Counted from the stretch's first letter, positions 32,601 through 41,390 are shown. The stretch is 64,000 bases of DNA from Photorhabdus bodei (GCF_003287735.1 NZ_NSCM01000005.1:140993-204992), one strand, 5' to 3'. The notes: a model not told the origin generated them from the sequence alone. A program made the numbers and translations.

Positions 32601-32974
32601 ATACCGAAACGCAGACACGACACTTTTTCTAATTGAAAAGGGATGGAATGAAAGTTCTGAACTGCATCTTCAAGCGCCTTCTGGCTCAAGTTCGTTGCAT
32701 CGAAAACCTCCAATACCGGCAACAAGTGTTCATTAATGACCAACTTTGGTTCGCCATTCACATTAACGAAAGTGCTTCTCAAGGTAGCATTCTTGGAAAC
32801 GAGCTGGTTAACCGCATAACGAAAAGCATCGATTTGAAACGATCCGTGAATACGGAATGCCATGGAAATATTATATTTGGAATCGCCAGGGGTATAATTG
32901 TCAATGAACCATAAAGCTCTTTGCTGCATGGACAGTAATTCTTCATCACCAATCTGTGGGCAATCTTTATACAT
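29648..32974 (-). CDS. Nonribosomal peptide synthetase: C - A - PCP
   Basis: 1108-residue one-module NRPS. The condensation domain (residues 1-440) has HHIVSDF in place of the common H-H-x-x-x-D-G. The adenylation domain (about 465-960) has the A3 loop FTSGSTGTPKG, A5 NMYGPAETT, A7 YKTGDLAYW and A8 GRVDDQVKVSGYRIE. The PCP has FFNIGGNSL, with the phosphopantetheine serine. My hand alignment to GrsA gives the specificity residues D-L-W-S-V-C-M-I-F-K, which match no code I know, so the amino acid is undetermined. No epimerase or TE is present. A C domain at the start of the line suggests that the amino acid is acylated by something before it. The loop before A3 carries a 15-bp in-frame repeat. 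Confidence 0.94.
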   Translation of the reverse strand: MYKDCPQIGDEELLSMQQRALWFIDNYTPGDSKYNISMAFRIHGSFQIDAFRYAVNQLVSKNATLRSTFVNVNGEPKLVINEHLLPVLEVFDATNLSQKALEDAVQNFHSIPFQLEKVSCLRFGIYVVSAEEYVLHMCVHHIVSDFTSLGLMLDQLEHYYLAGLGEDDDSWLPPAEDFKDYAAKEREYYQSEAAKESKAYWSECLKQPPAVLQWDSFWRKGANDKSSVLFSIGEETTKKIKRLASKIGGSVFTVMLAAWSAYIARETKTADIVMGVPVSMRHSVHQHIIGCLFNVLPIRLSVDQTFHHFLLAAKERLLSALDNRNFCLSQMVEHLAVERNDGRNPLFQAMVNMLGHVEQSRWLALEMAGDSVQVSWAGRTISPFRVCQQEGQIDIELLFVDAGSQLRCELKGDKHFFSHSGLQIFAERFELVVEALVAAPDEEINTLLAPKSEDYNLPFGPINSDALPEVSNQTIISLFDQWVTQQAASTAIRYGVDTLTYLDLQHWSQEVAVQLIQNGVVPGDRVGVALLPSPEAVVAMLGIMRAGAGYVPLDLRLPQKRLAQIVEQSEMKLIVVNTDVDLDDWCTAKLMTITATESPLTVRRTEHGTFNHCTFNYCTPASIAYSVFTSGSTGTPKGIDVEHGNVVSCLNAMSEYLAHAPGEVWTWFHAASFDLSVWELWGALCSGGALVVVPDDLRNQPDKFLDLVAAEQVTIVSQTPSGLKNLLSEFRHRPRAYAIKHWVICGEALLSATVRPYLSAQWTFWNMYGPAETTIFATVEKVTEELTDYNVIPIGKPLSFATVYLLNPSRQTPLMGEVGEIYIGGRGVARGYVGLEQLTTQCFIADPYIHHGRMYKTGDLAYWDGERIHFCGRVDDQVKVSGYRIEIAEIEDCLNRHHAIADAAVIVESHEGLNRLVAIFVPVSKDNLPEESAIRDHLKAYLPIYMLPGRMMLADELPRNAHNKIDRRALNGLIEAGQLTDISSLRPAPVLPVDSVFAEISRIWCEVLGRSTVGLDDAFFNIGGNSLALMQIYAQLVQLPGCGALAPSDLFRFPTIRKLANYLLSPLQPMVLVEVADKSSQTRRQKTLNARKALKERQIHSLKGEQDV
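31119..31153 (-). repeat. 15-bp in-frame tandem repeat in the NRPS gene
   Basis: Units GTACAATAATTAAAT and GTACAATGATTAAAT plus a partial third encode GTFNH, CTFNY and CTPAS, placed directly before the A3 region of the adenylation domain. Confidence 0.8.
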
Positions 32975-33217
32975 AACGTGTCAAGCTCCATAAATACTTA
33001 AACAGTATCCCCACCCTCTGGCTAAGCCAGCCTCGTTACGGAGAGGGCAAAATTTGTGCTTGGTGTTACTCCATCAATCAACGGCTCGTCAGAAATAGCG
33101 TTTCAACTTTTCAACCAATCAACAACGATCATGATCCAGAGAAAGGCTGTGCTCTACTCATGCAACCATAAAAGATGAAGAATGTCAGGTATACCATTGA
33201 TAAATAAATGAAAATAT

Positions 33218-34510
33218 CTATTCAACTCCAGATTCTCCAATCATTTCCAACCAAAAATCCATTAAACGAGGCGGTAAAATTTGTAGATGGCAATCTGGTC
33301 TGGAAGAAATAGTGACTTCCATCGTATCGGCATAGATCTCTATATCCATGCTCAATGGTATCTCTTGCGCATCTTCATCGGGTTTCCCAATACGTATTTT
33401 TTCAGGTGACAGTTCATAGCCAATAACATTGGGAGACCGTCGTTGATCACCAACGAAATTGAAAGAAATTGCAGGAAGCTCAGGCCATCCAAAGATGGAA
33501 TTAGGCACAAAGTAAGTCGCAGCATAATCCGCCGCTTTTTCCATCGCATTATTGAATTCTTGTACCGTGTGCTGGAGGGTGCTATCCAACGATGGATCTG
33601 GATCAATATTAAACTTAATTGTGATTGGAAATGATACTGACCCGACAAGATTAGCCACCGAGGTTTCCCAATACCCCACAAAATGAGGACTGACCCACAA
33701 CAGCATATTCAGGCTGCCCTTCCCAAAAACAGCCGCCAGCGCCTTTAACCAACTACCCAATAGCAAATCTGCAATACTGACACGATGTTGCTTAGCCAAA
33801 AGGCGTATCCTGTTTAAGGCTTCACCATCAAGTTGCCTGATTTCTGTGACGGCCTCAGACAATCTGCTAATGGGTAGTGACTCAACACGCCGCCCGCCGA
33901 GAATATTTAGGGTAGGTTGTTCAACTTGTTGTTCATCATTAGGGATAACAGCTTTTACGATTTGCCGATGTTGTTCATACAATTCAGCACAAAATTGCTC
34001 ATAATTTGTGGCATTCTCAAGCGCAAGGGGCTGACCATTCACTGACATTCTGTATGCCTTTGAAAGATCTCGCCATAAGATCCTGCTGGAAATACCGTCA
34101 CAGACTAGATGATTGAATATCAATACCAATCTTTGATCACGGGCACAATTGCCATCAAACAGGCAGTAACGCAATAACGGCGGATTTGCCAAATTCATGG
34201 CAGCCCTAACCTCAGCAATGTAGTTTGATATTAAGCATCGGCGATCACATTGACTATCGGTTTGCTCTCTAACTTCAAAAACCTGATGCAATAATTCACT
34301 GCCAGGCGGTACGAAATCCATCTTCATATTCATCCCGCTACCGACAAACCGTGCTCTCAGAACAGAATACTTATGCAACAGATATTCAATCGCTACCTTA
34401 AGATGTGCCGGTGCCAATCGCTCCAAGGGCATTAATACTTCACCGACACACAACTGATCAACGCTCAGTGAATATCGCAAATCATATAATTGCCCTAACT
34501 GAACACGCAT
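33218..34510 (-). CDS. Stand-alone condensation-fold acyltransferase
   Basis: 430-residue protein of the CoA-dependent acyltransferase/condensation superfamily. The catalytic H-x-x-x-D-G motif is present in FNHLVCDGISS (about residue 140), with the expected partner strand-helix layout; the downstream D-F-G-W-G latch motif of such proteins is not evident. It is the first gene of the operon. A longer frame opens at 34576, but AGGTGA lies close before the ATG at 34510. With no thioesterase in the cluster, it could start the chain by acylating the first amino acid or release it by ester or amide formation. These roles are inference; fatty-acyl transferases such as PapA5-like proteins share the fold. 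Confidence 0.8.
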   Translation of the reverse strand: MRVQLGQLYDLRYSLSVDQLCVGEVLMPLERLAPAHLKVAIEYLLHKYSVLRARFVGSGMNMKMDFVPPGSELLHQVFEVREQTDSQCDRRCLISNYIAEVRAAMNLANPPLLRYCLFDGNCARDQRLVLIFNHLVCDGISSRILWRDLSKAYRMSVNGQPLALENATNYEQFCAELYEQHRQIVKAVIPNDEQQVEQPTLNILGGRRVESLPISRLSEAVTEIRQLDGEALNRIRLLAKQHRVSIADLLLGSWLKALAAVFGKGSLNMLLWVSPHFVGYWETSVANLVGSVSFPITIKFNIDPDPSLDSTLQHTVQEFNNAMEKAADYAATYFVPNSIFGWPELPAISFNFVGDQRRSPNVIGYELSPEKIRIGKPDEDAQEIPLSMDIEIYADTMEVTISSRPDCHLQILPPRLMDFWLEMIGESGVE

Positions 34511-34829
34511 AATCTTCACCTTTCCATTGCAAGCCCTACGATTAAAACGTTGTGCAGACTCCACACTCTTCTGCATGCAAACTAGTCGGATAACACAGCG
34601 TTTACTTTTGACTACCAGAGAAAGCGAACATGCAGAGTAAAAAAACGGGAATTGATAGCCCGGCTACCCCGCATGGAATGATAATTAGCGTCATTTACTC
34701 AGAGACTAAAAACACAGTGACAATTTTAAAAGTAGCAATAAAAAAAGAAACCTCCACGAATCAATCCAAATATTTGAGCTGAACCAAAATAATTAATATA
34801 TTATTACTATTAAATAAGTAATCTGATTA

Positions 34830-34985
34830 ACGTTTTGCTTTAACCATATCTTCACTTTCCGGCCTTTATGAATGCCATAGTTATCTAAAATCAATGTTAT
34901 CTAAAATCAACGTGATACTTTCGGCATGGCGATATTGGAAATTCATTTCCTTTAGCAGGGTGCTCCTCCAGAGCGACAGGTATTC
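34830..34985 (-). mobile_element. IS630-family transposase remnant
   Basis: Reading the minus strand gives KEMNFQYRHAESITLILDN and then YGIHKGRKVKIWLKQN, the DDE-domain segment (ILDN-x-x-IHK) of IS630/Tc1-like transposases. A 13-base stretch, GATTTTAGATAAC, is duplicated within it and breaks the frame. Both ends of the element are lost. Confidence 0.75.
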
Positions 34986-34989
34986 CTTA

Positions 34990-35116
34990 TATACCCGTCA
35001 TCTTTCAAGTTGCCTCTTTGTTGGCTGCACTCACTCACCCCGGTCACATAGTTATCTATGCTCCCGGGGATTCGCTCCCTTGCCGCCGCGATTCATCTTG
35101 AAATCCATAGGGTATA
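34990..35116 (-). repeat. ERIC, copy 5
   Basis: 127-bp ERIC lying between the IS630 remnant and the PAAR remnant. The PAAR frame runs into its end, so insertion may have cut that gene. Confidence 0.95.
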
Positions 35117-35200
35117 TATTGAACAAGTTAAAACCTCGCCTCCGGTTGTTGTGGTATCACCTTTAAGAATAATTTTTTTACTTTCCACGACACTGCGCAT
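35117..35200 (-). pseudogene. PAAR-like protein fragment (type VI secretion)
   Basis: The frame starts MRSVVESKKIILKGDTTTTG and continues GEVLT before running into an ERIC. The I-L-K-G-D-x-T-x-x-G-G pattern is the N-terminus of PAAR-motif spike-tip proteins. About 90 codons are expected but fewer than 30 remain. Confidence 0.55.
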
Positions 35201-35321
35201 TATTTATTCCGTTATATTTTCCGTTTCTCGTATTAAATGCCATACGGTTGTGCCCGTCTCCGCACCTTCAACATCAGAAGCCATCGCACCCTGAGCAAAG
35301 AAGTACTGTTTGCCCGGCAGG

Positions 35322-35489
35322 CTATCGGTTCGCCAGTTGTTCATTCAGGGGAATATCATCACGTGAGCTCACCACTTTTAACGTCAGGCGATAAAGCTGT
35401 GACAGCTCTTCCTGCAAAGTAAATTGCGATACCTGAAAGGGGGTTTGGGGCAGTTCGCCAATTCGGCAGGTGAAAACTAATCCGTCCAT
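35322..35489 (-). pseudogene. vgrG N-terminal fragment (type VI secretion)
   Basis: The 55 residues starting MDGLVFTCRIGELPQTPFQV and continuing SQFTLQEELSQLYRLTLKVV match the N-terminus of VgrG spike proteins (F-x-V-x-x-F-x-x-x-E-x-L-S-x-L-Y-x-L). A stop follows where several hundred residues are expected. Between this and the PAAR remnant is a 40-codon open stretch (GKQYFFAQGAMASDVEGAET) I could not assign. From 35541 to 35884 the sequence is AT-rich and I see nothing in it. Confidence 0.7.
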
Positions 35490-35884
35490 ATTTGAAACCT
35501 TACATAATTGAACCCTAATTTTGAAACGGGGATAACACAAGAAGCCATTAAACGCGTTATGACATGCGGCTCTTTTAAATAGCGCCGGCCTGTTCCGCAG
35601 TAAAAAAATGACAGCGTAAAATACCGATCACTTAATACGTGGCGTTAGAGAGAACAATAAACCACGTCTAGCTGAGTAGAGTGGAATGGAAATAAATAAC
35701 AGAGAATTTCGCTCTCTAAATTTTATGACCATAAGATCACGATATTTATCATATGAACATAAAAAAATGCGATAAATATCACATAAAATAGCTAATTAAT
35801 CGCTATCCATATATGGAATGAATAAAAAAAATCACCGGGTTGAATATCAAAGCAAAACCCAAGCGCCCATGAAGCTAAATGAGG

Positions 35885-35913
35885 AAGGGAACCAGCAAAA
35901 AAGCGGTTCCCTT
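35885..35913 (-). terminator. Hairpin downstream of the 14-TM exporter
   Basis: A perfect 9-bp stem, AAGGGAACC / GGTTCCCTT, with an A-rich loop lies about 55 bases past the exporter stop codon. On the minus strand no long T run follows, so terminator activity is likely but not proven. Confidence 0.5.
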
Positions 35914-35968
35914 ATTCAACCATTAGCTTCCTATTAAGAAACGACTGGTACAATCCTGCTCACCGATT

Positions 35969-37492
35969 TCACTGACGATGAATCGCAGCATGAGATGTAT
36001 CACTCAGTGAGGAGCGACGAAAATTGAACCATACCAACACCGCTATTATCAGGAGAAGCAGGGACGCAGCGCCCATCACAGAAAAAACAGCATCGTCGAA
36101 CGCTGACTTAGCAAGACTGACCAAAGCCTGCCCCGCATCCGGTGCCATTCCTTTAGCCGCGGTCAACGCGCCATCAATACCATCTTTAGCCGCATCGTAG
36201 ATGGGAGAATTTACTGGAATTTCAATAAAATAGCTATAGATGACTGACATAATACTACCCATGATAGCAATGCCCAACCCACCGCCCAATTCATAGGAAA
36301 CCTCTTCAACGGACGCCGCCATACCTGCCCGATTTGGCGGTACAGCCTGCATGATAGTACTGGATGCCGCAGTCATTGTTGCCCCAATACATGTCCCCAG
36401 CACAAAAAAGCAAACTACCTGCACAGGTAGAGGCATTGAGAAACTCGCCATGAGAGCCAGTATGGCAAAGGCATACACCAGCAAAGAGGTAATGAGGAAT
36501 CGTTCACTGCCTAAACGAGGAAGAACCCAACCACTCACAGGACTTGCGACAATCGCACCCAATGAAAAAGGCAGAAAATAGAGCCCGGCTTGCAAAGGTG
36601 TTAATGACAATACCAATTGCAAACGCTGGCTTAACACCAGATTAATGCCCATCAAACAGGCGGAAGCCACCAGCCCAGAGATAACCGCGGATGAGAAGGC
36701 TGGGCTTTTAAAAAGGTTAAAATCAATCAATGGATGCACACTACGTTTCTGCCGTCGAATAAACAGCGCCAGAAAACCTATCGTCAAGGTGAAAGTGACC
36801 AATATCCCGATATAGGAGGGATCTTGTTTGGCAAACTCCTTGATGGCATAGGCGAAACTTATCAAGACAACCATGATCTGCAATGAGCCAATAAGATCCC
36901 ACGGATGAGACGAATCTGTTCTCGCCGTTGGGACAAACAACCACGACAGAATTAATGTCACAATCACCAGAGGAACGTTGATCAGAAACACTGATCCCCA
37001 CCAAAAATATTCAAGCAATAAGCCGCCAATCAGGGGACCTATTGCCGCGCCGCCAGAGGCAACCGCTGTCCAAATCCCAATGGCAAATGATTTCTCATCT
37101 TCATCTTCGAATGTCAAAGCGATAATCGACAATGTGGCAGGCATCATTATTGCCGCGCCAACCCCTAATAACGCCCGAAAAACAACCAACATTTCTGGCG
37201 AATAAGAGTAGGCCGCTATCAAGGATGAGAAGCCAAAGATGATGAGACCATAAACAAACAACCGTTTATGCCCGATACGATCTCCCAAGGTACCCGCGCC
37301 TAGCAACAGCCCAGAGACGACAAGAGGATAGATATTCACTATCCATAACTTTTCCGTTGTATTCGCCCCCAAACTGTGGGTCAGACTCGGTAACGCGGTA
37401 TATAACACTGTCATATCGATAGCAACCAGCGATAACGCGACTGAAACAGCAGTGAGCACCCACCATTTCTTTATCATATTCATTTCATTCAT
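35969..37492 (-). CDS. MFS exporter, DHA2 (EmrB/QacA) family
   Basis: Inner-membrane drug:H+ antiporter with about 14 hydrophobic segments in 507 residues. It has motif A (GAGTLGDRIGHKRLF), an N-terminal DMTVLYTALPSL signature of DHA2 transporters and the motif-C-like ALLGVGAAIMMPATLSII segment. It lies on the same strand as, and upstream of, the NRPS-PKS operon, so it is the best candidate exporter or self-resistance factor for the product (inference). Start: two other ATGs follow within six codons and the ribosome binding site is weak. A double ERIC begins 13 bases upstream of the start, so its native promoter is displaced or replaced. Confidence 0.9.
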   Translation of the reverse strand: MNEMNMIKKWWVLTAVSVALSLVAIDMTVLYTALPSLTHSLGANTTEKLWIVNIYPLVVSGLLLGAGTLGDRIGHKRLFVYGLIIFGFSSLIAAYSYSPEMLVVFRALLGVGAAIMMPATLSIIALTFEDEDEKSFAIGIWTAVASGGAAIGPLIGGLLLEYFWWGSVFLINVPLVIVTLILSWLFVPTARTDSSHPWDLIGSLQIMVVLISFAYAIKEFAKQDPSYIGILVTFTLTIGFLALFIRRQKRSVHPLIDFNLFKSPAFSSAVISGLVASACLMGINLVLSQRLQLVLSLTPLQAGLYFLPFSLGAIVASPVSGWVLPRLGSERFLITSLLVYAFAILALMASFSMPLPVQVVCFFVLGTCIGATMTAASSTIMQAVPPNRAGMAASVEEVSYELGGGLGIAIMGSIMSVIYSYFIEIPVNSPIYDAAKDGIDGALTAAKGMAPDAGQALVSLAKSAFDDAVFSVMGAASLLLLIIAVLVWFNFRRSSLSDTSHAAIHRQ

Positions 37493-37505
37493 CCATTCTT
37501 ACTAC

Positions 37506-37632
37506 TATACCCGTCATCTTTCAAGTTGCCTCTTTGTTGGCTGCACTCACTCACCCCGGTCTCATAGTTATCTATGCTCCCGGGGATTCGCTCCCTTGCC
37601 GTCGCGATGCATCTTGAAATTCATAGGGTATA
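37506..37632 (-). repeat. ERIC, copy 6 (first of a tandem pair)
   Basis: 127-bp ERIC whose last two bases (TA) are also the first two of the next ERIC. It lies just upstream of the exporter start codon. Confidence 0.96.
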
Positions 37633-37757
37633 TACCCGTCATCTTTCAAGTTGCCTCTTTGTTGGCTGCACTCACTCACCCCGGTCACATCGTTATCTAT
37701 GCTCCCGGGGATTCGCTCCCTTGCCGTCGCGATGCATCTTGAAATCCATAGGGTATA
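37631..37757 (-). repeat. ERIC, copy 7 (second of a tandem pair)
   Basis: 127-bp ERIC in the same orientation as its neighbour, sharing one TA with it. The two copies differ by a few substitutions (for example CATAGTT against CATCGTT), so they are not a simple recent duplication artefact. Confidence 0.96.
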
Positions 37758-37784
37758 TGTCATCTCCAGAAAATCTGGCGTCAT

Positions 37785-38390
37785 TTAGACGCAATAACTA
37801 TCATATTCTTGCAATAAATTGTTAACGTTAATACTAAGAGTGATATCTCGCTTTAACTTTTTATTTAATTCCGTTTCAGTTACCCCCTGAATAGTGCCTT
37901 GATTAACGAGCCTAGCCACTCGACTACGTGACAATGAAAGCTTTTTGGTCAAGATTGAGATCAATCTGATAGGAATGGGATATTCAAGCTGAATTGTGAT
38001 CTCTGCAGCTGGAATTTGGGTGATATCCTGAAGCTCTTTACCTTCTATGATAAAGTCAGGAGCAGCGCCGAGTTCGGCTCTATTTTTTGCCAATACGCGA
38101 TAATCAAAAGCATATCGCCGTATTTCATCTTGATCATTGTGCAAAAACCGTTCATACAAATTGCTTTCCAATTTGTTGACATGAATCCTGGAAAAAATAT
38201 CAATATTCCAAGTGTAATCACATTTTTCACATTTATAGATGTTCCACACATCTAAAACTTTTTTTTGCGCATTAACCCTAAAAGTGCCGGCTGGATAAAA
38301 CTCCTTTTTTACTTCACAGCTAGGGCAACGTTTCAAAATGGCCTGATAGCCTACAGGCCTTACTAACCAGATAACATTTCTATTTGTCAT
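37785..38390 (-). CDS. DUF1062-like protein with a zinc-ribbon motif
   Basis: 201-residue soluble protein, probably of the uncharacterised DUF1062 family (assignment from memory of the family). It has two CxxC pairs, CPSC (about residue 22) and CEKC (about residue 54), that likely bind zinc. A C-terminal segment KLSLSRSRVARLVNQGTIQG looks like the S4-like RNA-binding motif or a helical DNA/RNA contact. It is a single gene ending next to the ERIC pair. Function is unknown; a regulatory or nucleic-acid-binding role is inference. Confidence 0.7.
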   Translation of the reverse strand: MTNRNVIWLVRPVGYQAILKRCPSCEVKKEFYPAGTFRVNAQKKVLDVWNIYKCEKCDYTWNIDIFSRIHVNKLESNLYERFLHNDQDEIRRYAFDYRVLAKNRAELGAAPDFIIEGKELQDITQIPAAEITIQLEYPIPIRLISILTKKLSLSRSRVARLVNQGTIQGVTETELNKKLKRDITLSINVNNLLQEYDSYCV

Positions 38391-38847
38391 GATAGATCCA
38401 CGTTTAAATTGGTTAAATAAGTTACGGCTAAATTGGTCAATTTCAGATCTGATTTTGATGATATTCTATAACATCAGATCTTGAAACCCTTTATCAATTC
38501 GTTGCTTAGTGACATTAATGTTTATGTTTTGCAAATCTTGGTACAGCACACAGCATTCAGATAACAGATGAGACGGAATGACCTTTTTATATCCCCACCT
38601 GAAACTGTTGCATGTTAGGTAGAACACGTGCCTCATATCATGCTTTTACCAGGGCAACAGAACATTACCCTCCAACAGTAGCTAAGCTTGTTCCCCAATT
38701 ATGATAAGCTCGATGTAAGCGATTTCAGGGAGTTACGTATTAATTACGATATGCAATTTACGGATACAAAAGTTACCATGACCACTTCATGGTATCGAAA
38801 GTTACAATATTATTAGCACTATTTGCCCATATGTTAGTTAACAACAA
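38391..38847. other. Gene-free region with a palindrome
   Basis: No gene is seen. An 8-bp inverted repeat, TACCATGA-ccact-TCATGGTA, lies at 38774-38794, about 55 bases before the heptosyltransferase remnant. It may be an operator or hairpin, or chance. Confidence 0.3.
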
Positions 38848-39374
38848 ATGAAAATTGCAATTTTACACCGTAATGGCCTTGGTGATTTAATTTGCACTCA
38901 ACCATTAATCAAATATTTACAATATAAATTTCCTATAGCAGAGATCCATCTATTTATCGAATCTAACAATAAGGCATTAGCTGATTATCTTTGCCCTGAA
39001 GTTACAACACATATTATTCCCAGAGGAAATAAATATATTACGACTCTGGGAACCGCATTGAAATGGCGTAAATTACATTTTGAGATCGCCATTTCAGCAA
39101 AACCCACCCCCATGAAACTGAATAACCTATTTTCATGGCTTTTAGGGACCCAAAAACGTTTAGAAATTATTTTCCAAATGTGAGATTTATTATCTCCACT
39201 CTTCGACATGACAGATCAAATGCTGAGAAATTATCTGCAATGATAAGAGACCAAACTCAAATAGTAGAATGCCAATCATTACACTCTTTTTTATCACTTC
39301 TCAACAGTACAGATCTGATCATTGTTGGTGATGGTGGAATATGCCATTTAGCCGCCGCGTTAAACAAAAAATGA
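38848..39374 (+). pseudogene. Glycosyltransferase family 9 (heptosyltransferase) pseudogene
   Basis: The first part (MKIAILHRNGLGDLICTQP) is the N-terminus of ADP-heptose:LPS heptosyltransferases. After SWLLGTQKR the frame breaks, and a second frame gives a C-terminal segment with FIISTLRHDR, VECQSLHSFL and IIVGDGGICHLAAALNKK, including the donor-binding D-G-G-x-x-H-x-A-A motif. About 170 codons remain of the usual 320-350, so there is both an internal deletion and a 3' truncation. Its normal role would be adding a core sugar to lipopolysaccharide. Confidence 0.8.
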
Positions 39375-40369
39375 CAAGCTGTGGGTAAAGTTATTTACAC
39401 TTACTCATGCGAATGCGCAGTAACTTGTTAACTGTTTCGATGTCACTCCACCAAACAGAAACGCTAAATGTATATGTATACACCACATAGATGACATCTG
39501 TTAACGCCGCAGTTCCAGCTCAATTAATTTCTTCCATGACTAAAACTGTGATTAATGATTTTGACGATGAAATATACAGCCACATCGATAGCAATAGAAT
39601 ATCCGAATTAATAATAAGACAAAAATGAATCAATTTGTCTAATTTATATCATGATGAAAAATAAGACATTAAATAAACATCATTATTATTTCTTGATTAA
39701 ATTAACTCAATCAATCGATTAATTTAATTTTATAACACAATGAAATAGAAAGAAATTTTAATTAATTGCAAAAAAAATACTATTTTTTTGTTTAAATTGT
39801 TGAAAAAGATCATATTTTAGTTAATACTATTTTCCATCGAGTGAGAATAAAACTAAAGCAAAGACGAAATTCTGAATTGGAAATCAACTTAAGGTTCTAA
39901 GAAAAATAAGAAGAAATTTTCGTTATCTTAACTGTGGTTAAGATGGCAGTTTATCCGATCGTATTAATATCATTAATGCGATGGCATTACATATTACGGT
40001 TTACCCAATCAGAATATTCACTTTCTTTGAGTAAGATACTAGTGTGTTGCGTTGAGTAGCTATAGACTACTTTTATTAATATCGCTATTGAATTTCCATT
40101 TCAATAAAAATAGTGAAGATGAATTTATCCATATGTACTATACACCTTGCCTATAAGCACTTTTCACTACGTTATTAGCAATACATTAAAAGAATTTTGC
40201 TATTAACACGGGGCTTATCGTGTCGTAGGGTTTTAGACATCTTAATAAAAATAAGAATTATTATTAACAACACGAATAGATTTATAACGATAGATGATAT
40301 TTTAGAGAATAAAATAATTCTTCTCTGGAAAGAAATTAATATCAGACATTATTATCAATAATATGAATA
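39375..40369. other. Gene-free, very AT-rich region
   Basis: About 1 kb without a plausible gene. Long A/T runs dominate. No recombinase gene or long inverted repeat was seen, so there is no sign of an invertible fimbrial promoter here. Confidence 0.4.
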
Positions 40370-40496
40370 TATACCTTATGGATTTCAAGATGCATCGCGG
40401 CGGCAAGGGAGCGAATCCCCGGGAGCATAGATAACTATGTGACCGGGGTGAGTGAGTGCAGCCAACAAAGAGACAACTTGAAGGATGACAGGTATA
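40370..40496 (+). repeat. ERIC, copy 8
   Basis: 127-bp ERIC in the TATACCTTATGG orientation upstream of the fimbrial operon, 58 bases before another copy in the same orientation. Confidence 0.95.
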
Positions 40497-40554
40497 AATG
40501 AGCAGACTATAACATGGAGAGAAACAATGACTAAGTTAGGGTAAACTAAAGATA

Positions 40555-40681
40555 TATACCCTATGGATTTCAAGATGCATCGCGACGGCAAGGGAGTGAA
40601 TCCCCGGGAGCATAGCAAACTATGTGACCGGGGTGAGCGAGTGCAGCCAACAAAGAGGCAACTTGAAAGATGACGGGTATA
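40555..40681 (+). repeat. ERIC, copy 9
   Basis: 127-bp ERIC, 157 bases before the fimbrial subunit gene. Its core reads AGCATAGCAAACTATG rather than the AGATAACTATG of most copies, so it is a diverged copy. Confidence 0.95.
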
Positions 40682-40838
40682 TGTAAGAAATGGTTAAATA
40701 TGCAATTGCATTATATTACCATGATAAAAATGACTTTAATGATATCATCAACCATTAAACTATAATAATGGTTGGGTGTATATTTTTATTGTATAGACAG
40801 GACTAAAACACATATTTATTAAGGTAAGGTATTTTTAA

Positions 40839-41345
40839 ATGAAAAAGAATTTTATTTTGGCTTCTTTAGTGACGGTATTAGCAATTTTCAGTAGTTTCAG
40901 TGCGTTCTCTTATGATGGAACAATTAAATTCCGAGGTACTATTCTTGAGAACGGCTGTACTATTAGTGGAGGAAAAGATCAAGAAGTTAACTTTGGTAAA
41001 ATATCAAAAATCGCTTTTGGAAATGTACCAGGAACTGTAGCAATTACTAAAGATTTTTCTATAGAACTAACTAGTTGCCCAAAAGATTCAAATATTGATA
41101 TTGAATTTTCTGGTACAAAAGACACCCATGATCCTAATCTATATTCCACAAAAGTTTCTGGTGCCGGTGTTTTACTGACTAAAGCTAATGGGGATAAAAT
41201 AAATGCTAACACAAAAATATCTGGTTATAAAATCACAGGAGGAAGTACCAGCATCCCTCTTATAGCAAAATTACAATCAACCCATGCTACAGTAGGTCAT
41301 GGTACTATTAATTCAGACGTAAACTTCACACTTATATACCCATAA
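40839..41345 (+). CDS. Major fimbrial subunit (type 1 pilin family)
   Basis: 168-residue secreted pilin. A Sec signal peptide (KKNFILASLV... with cleavage probably after SAFS) precedes a mature pilin starting YDGTIKF. Two cysteines (about residues 40 and 80) form the conserved disulphide of chaperone-usher subunits, and the C-terminal strand ends FTLIYP with the penultimate aromatic residue needed for chaperone binding. AAGGTAAGG precedes the ATG. First of a chaperone-usher operon on the plus strand. Confidence 0.92.
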   Translation: MKKNFILASLVTVLAIFSSFSAFSYDGTIKFRGTILENGCTISGGKDQEVNFGKISKIAFGNVPGTVAITKDFSIELTSCPKDSNIDIEFSGTKDTHDPNLYSTKVSGAGVLLTKANGDKINANTKISGYKITGGSTSIPLIAKLQSTHATVGHGTINSDVNFTLIYP

Positions 41346-41390
41346 AATCAGATAAATACTTTATTAAAGCTAACTTAACAAAATATTATT

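Noticed and set aside
37506..37757. Possible CRISPR array or other short spaced repeat
   Set aside because: The two repeats are full ERIC palindromes that abut without a spacer, and no cas gene is present.
39375..40838. Invertible fimbrial promoter like the Photorhabdus mad switch
   Set aside because: No recombinase gene and no inverted repeat pair was seen; the two ERICs here are in direct orientation.
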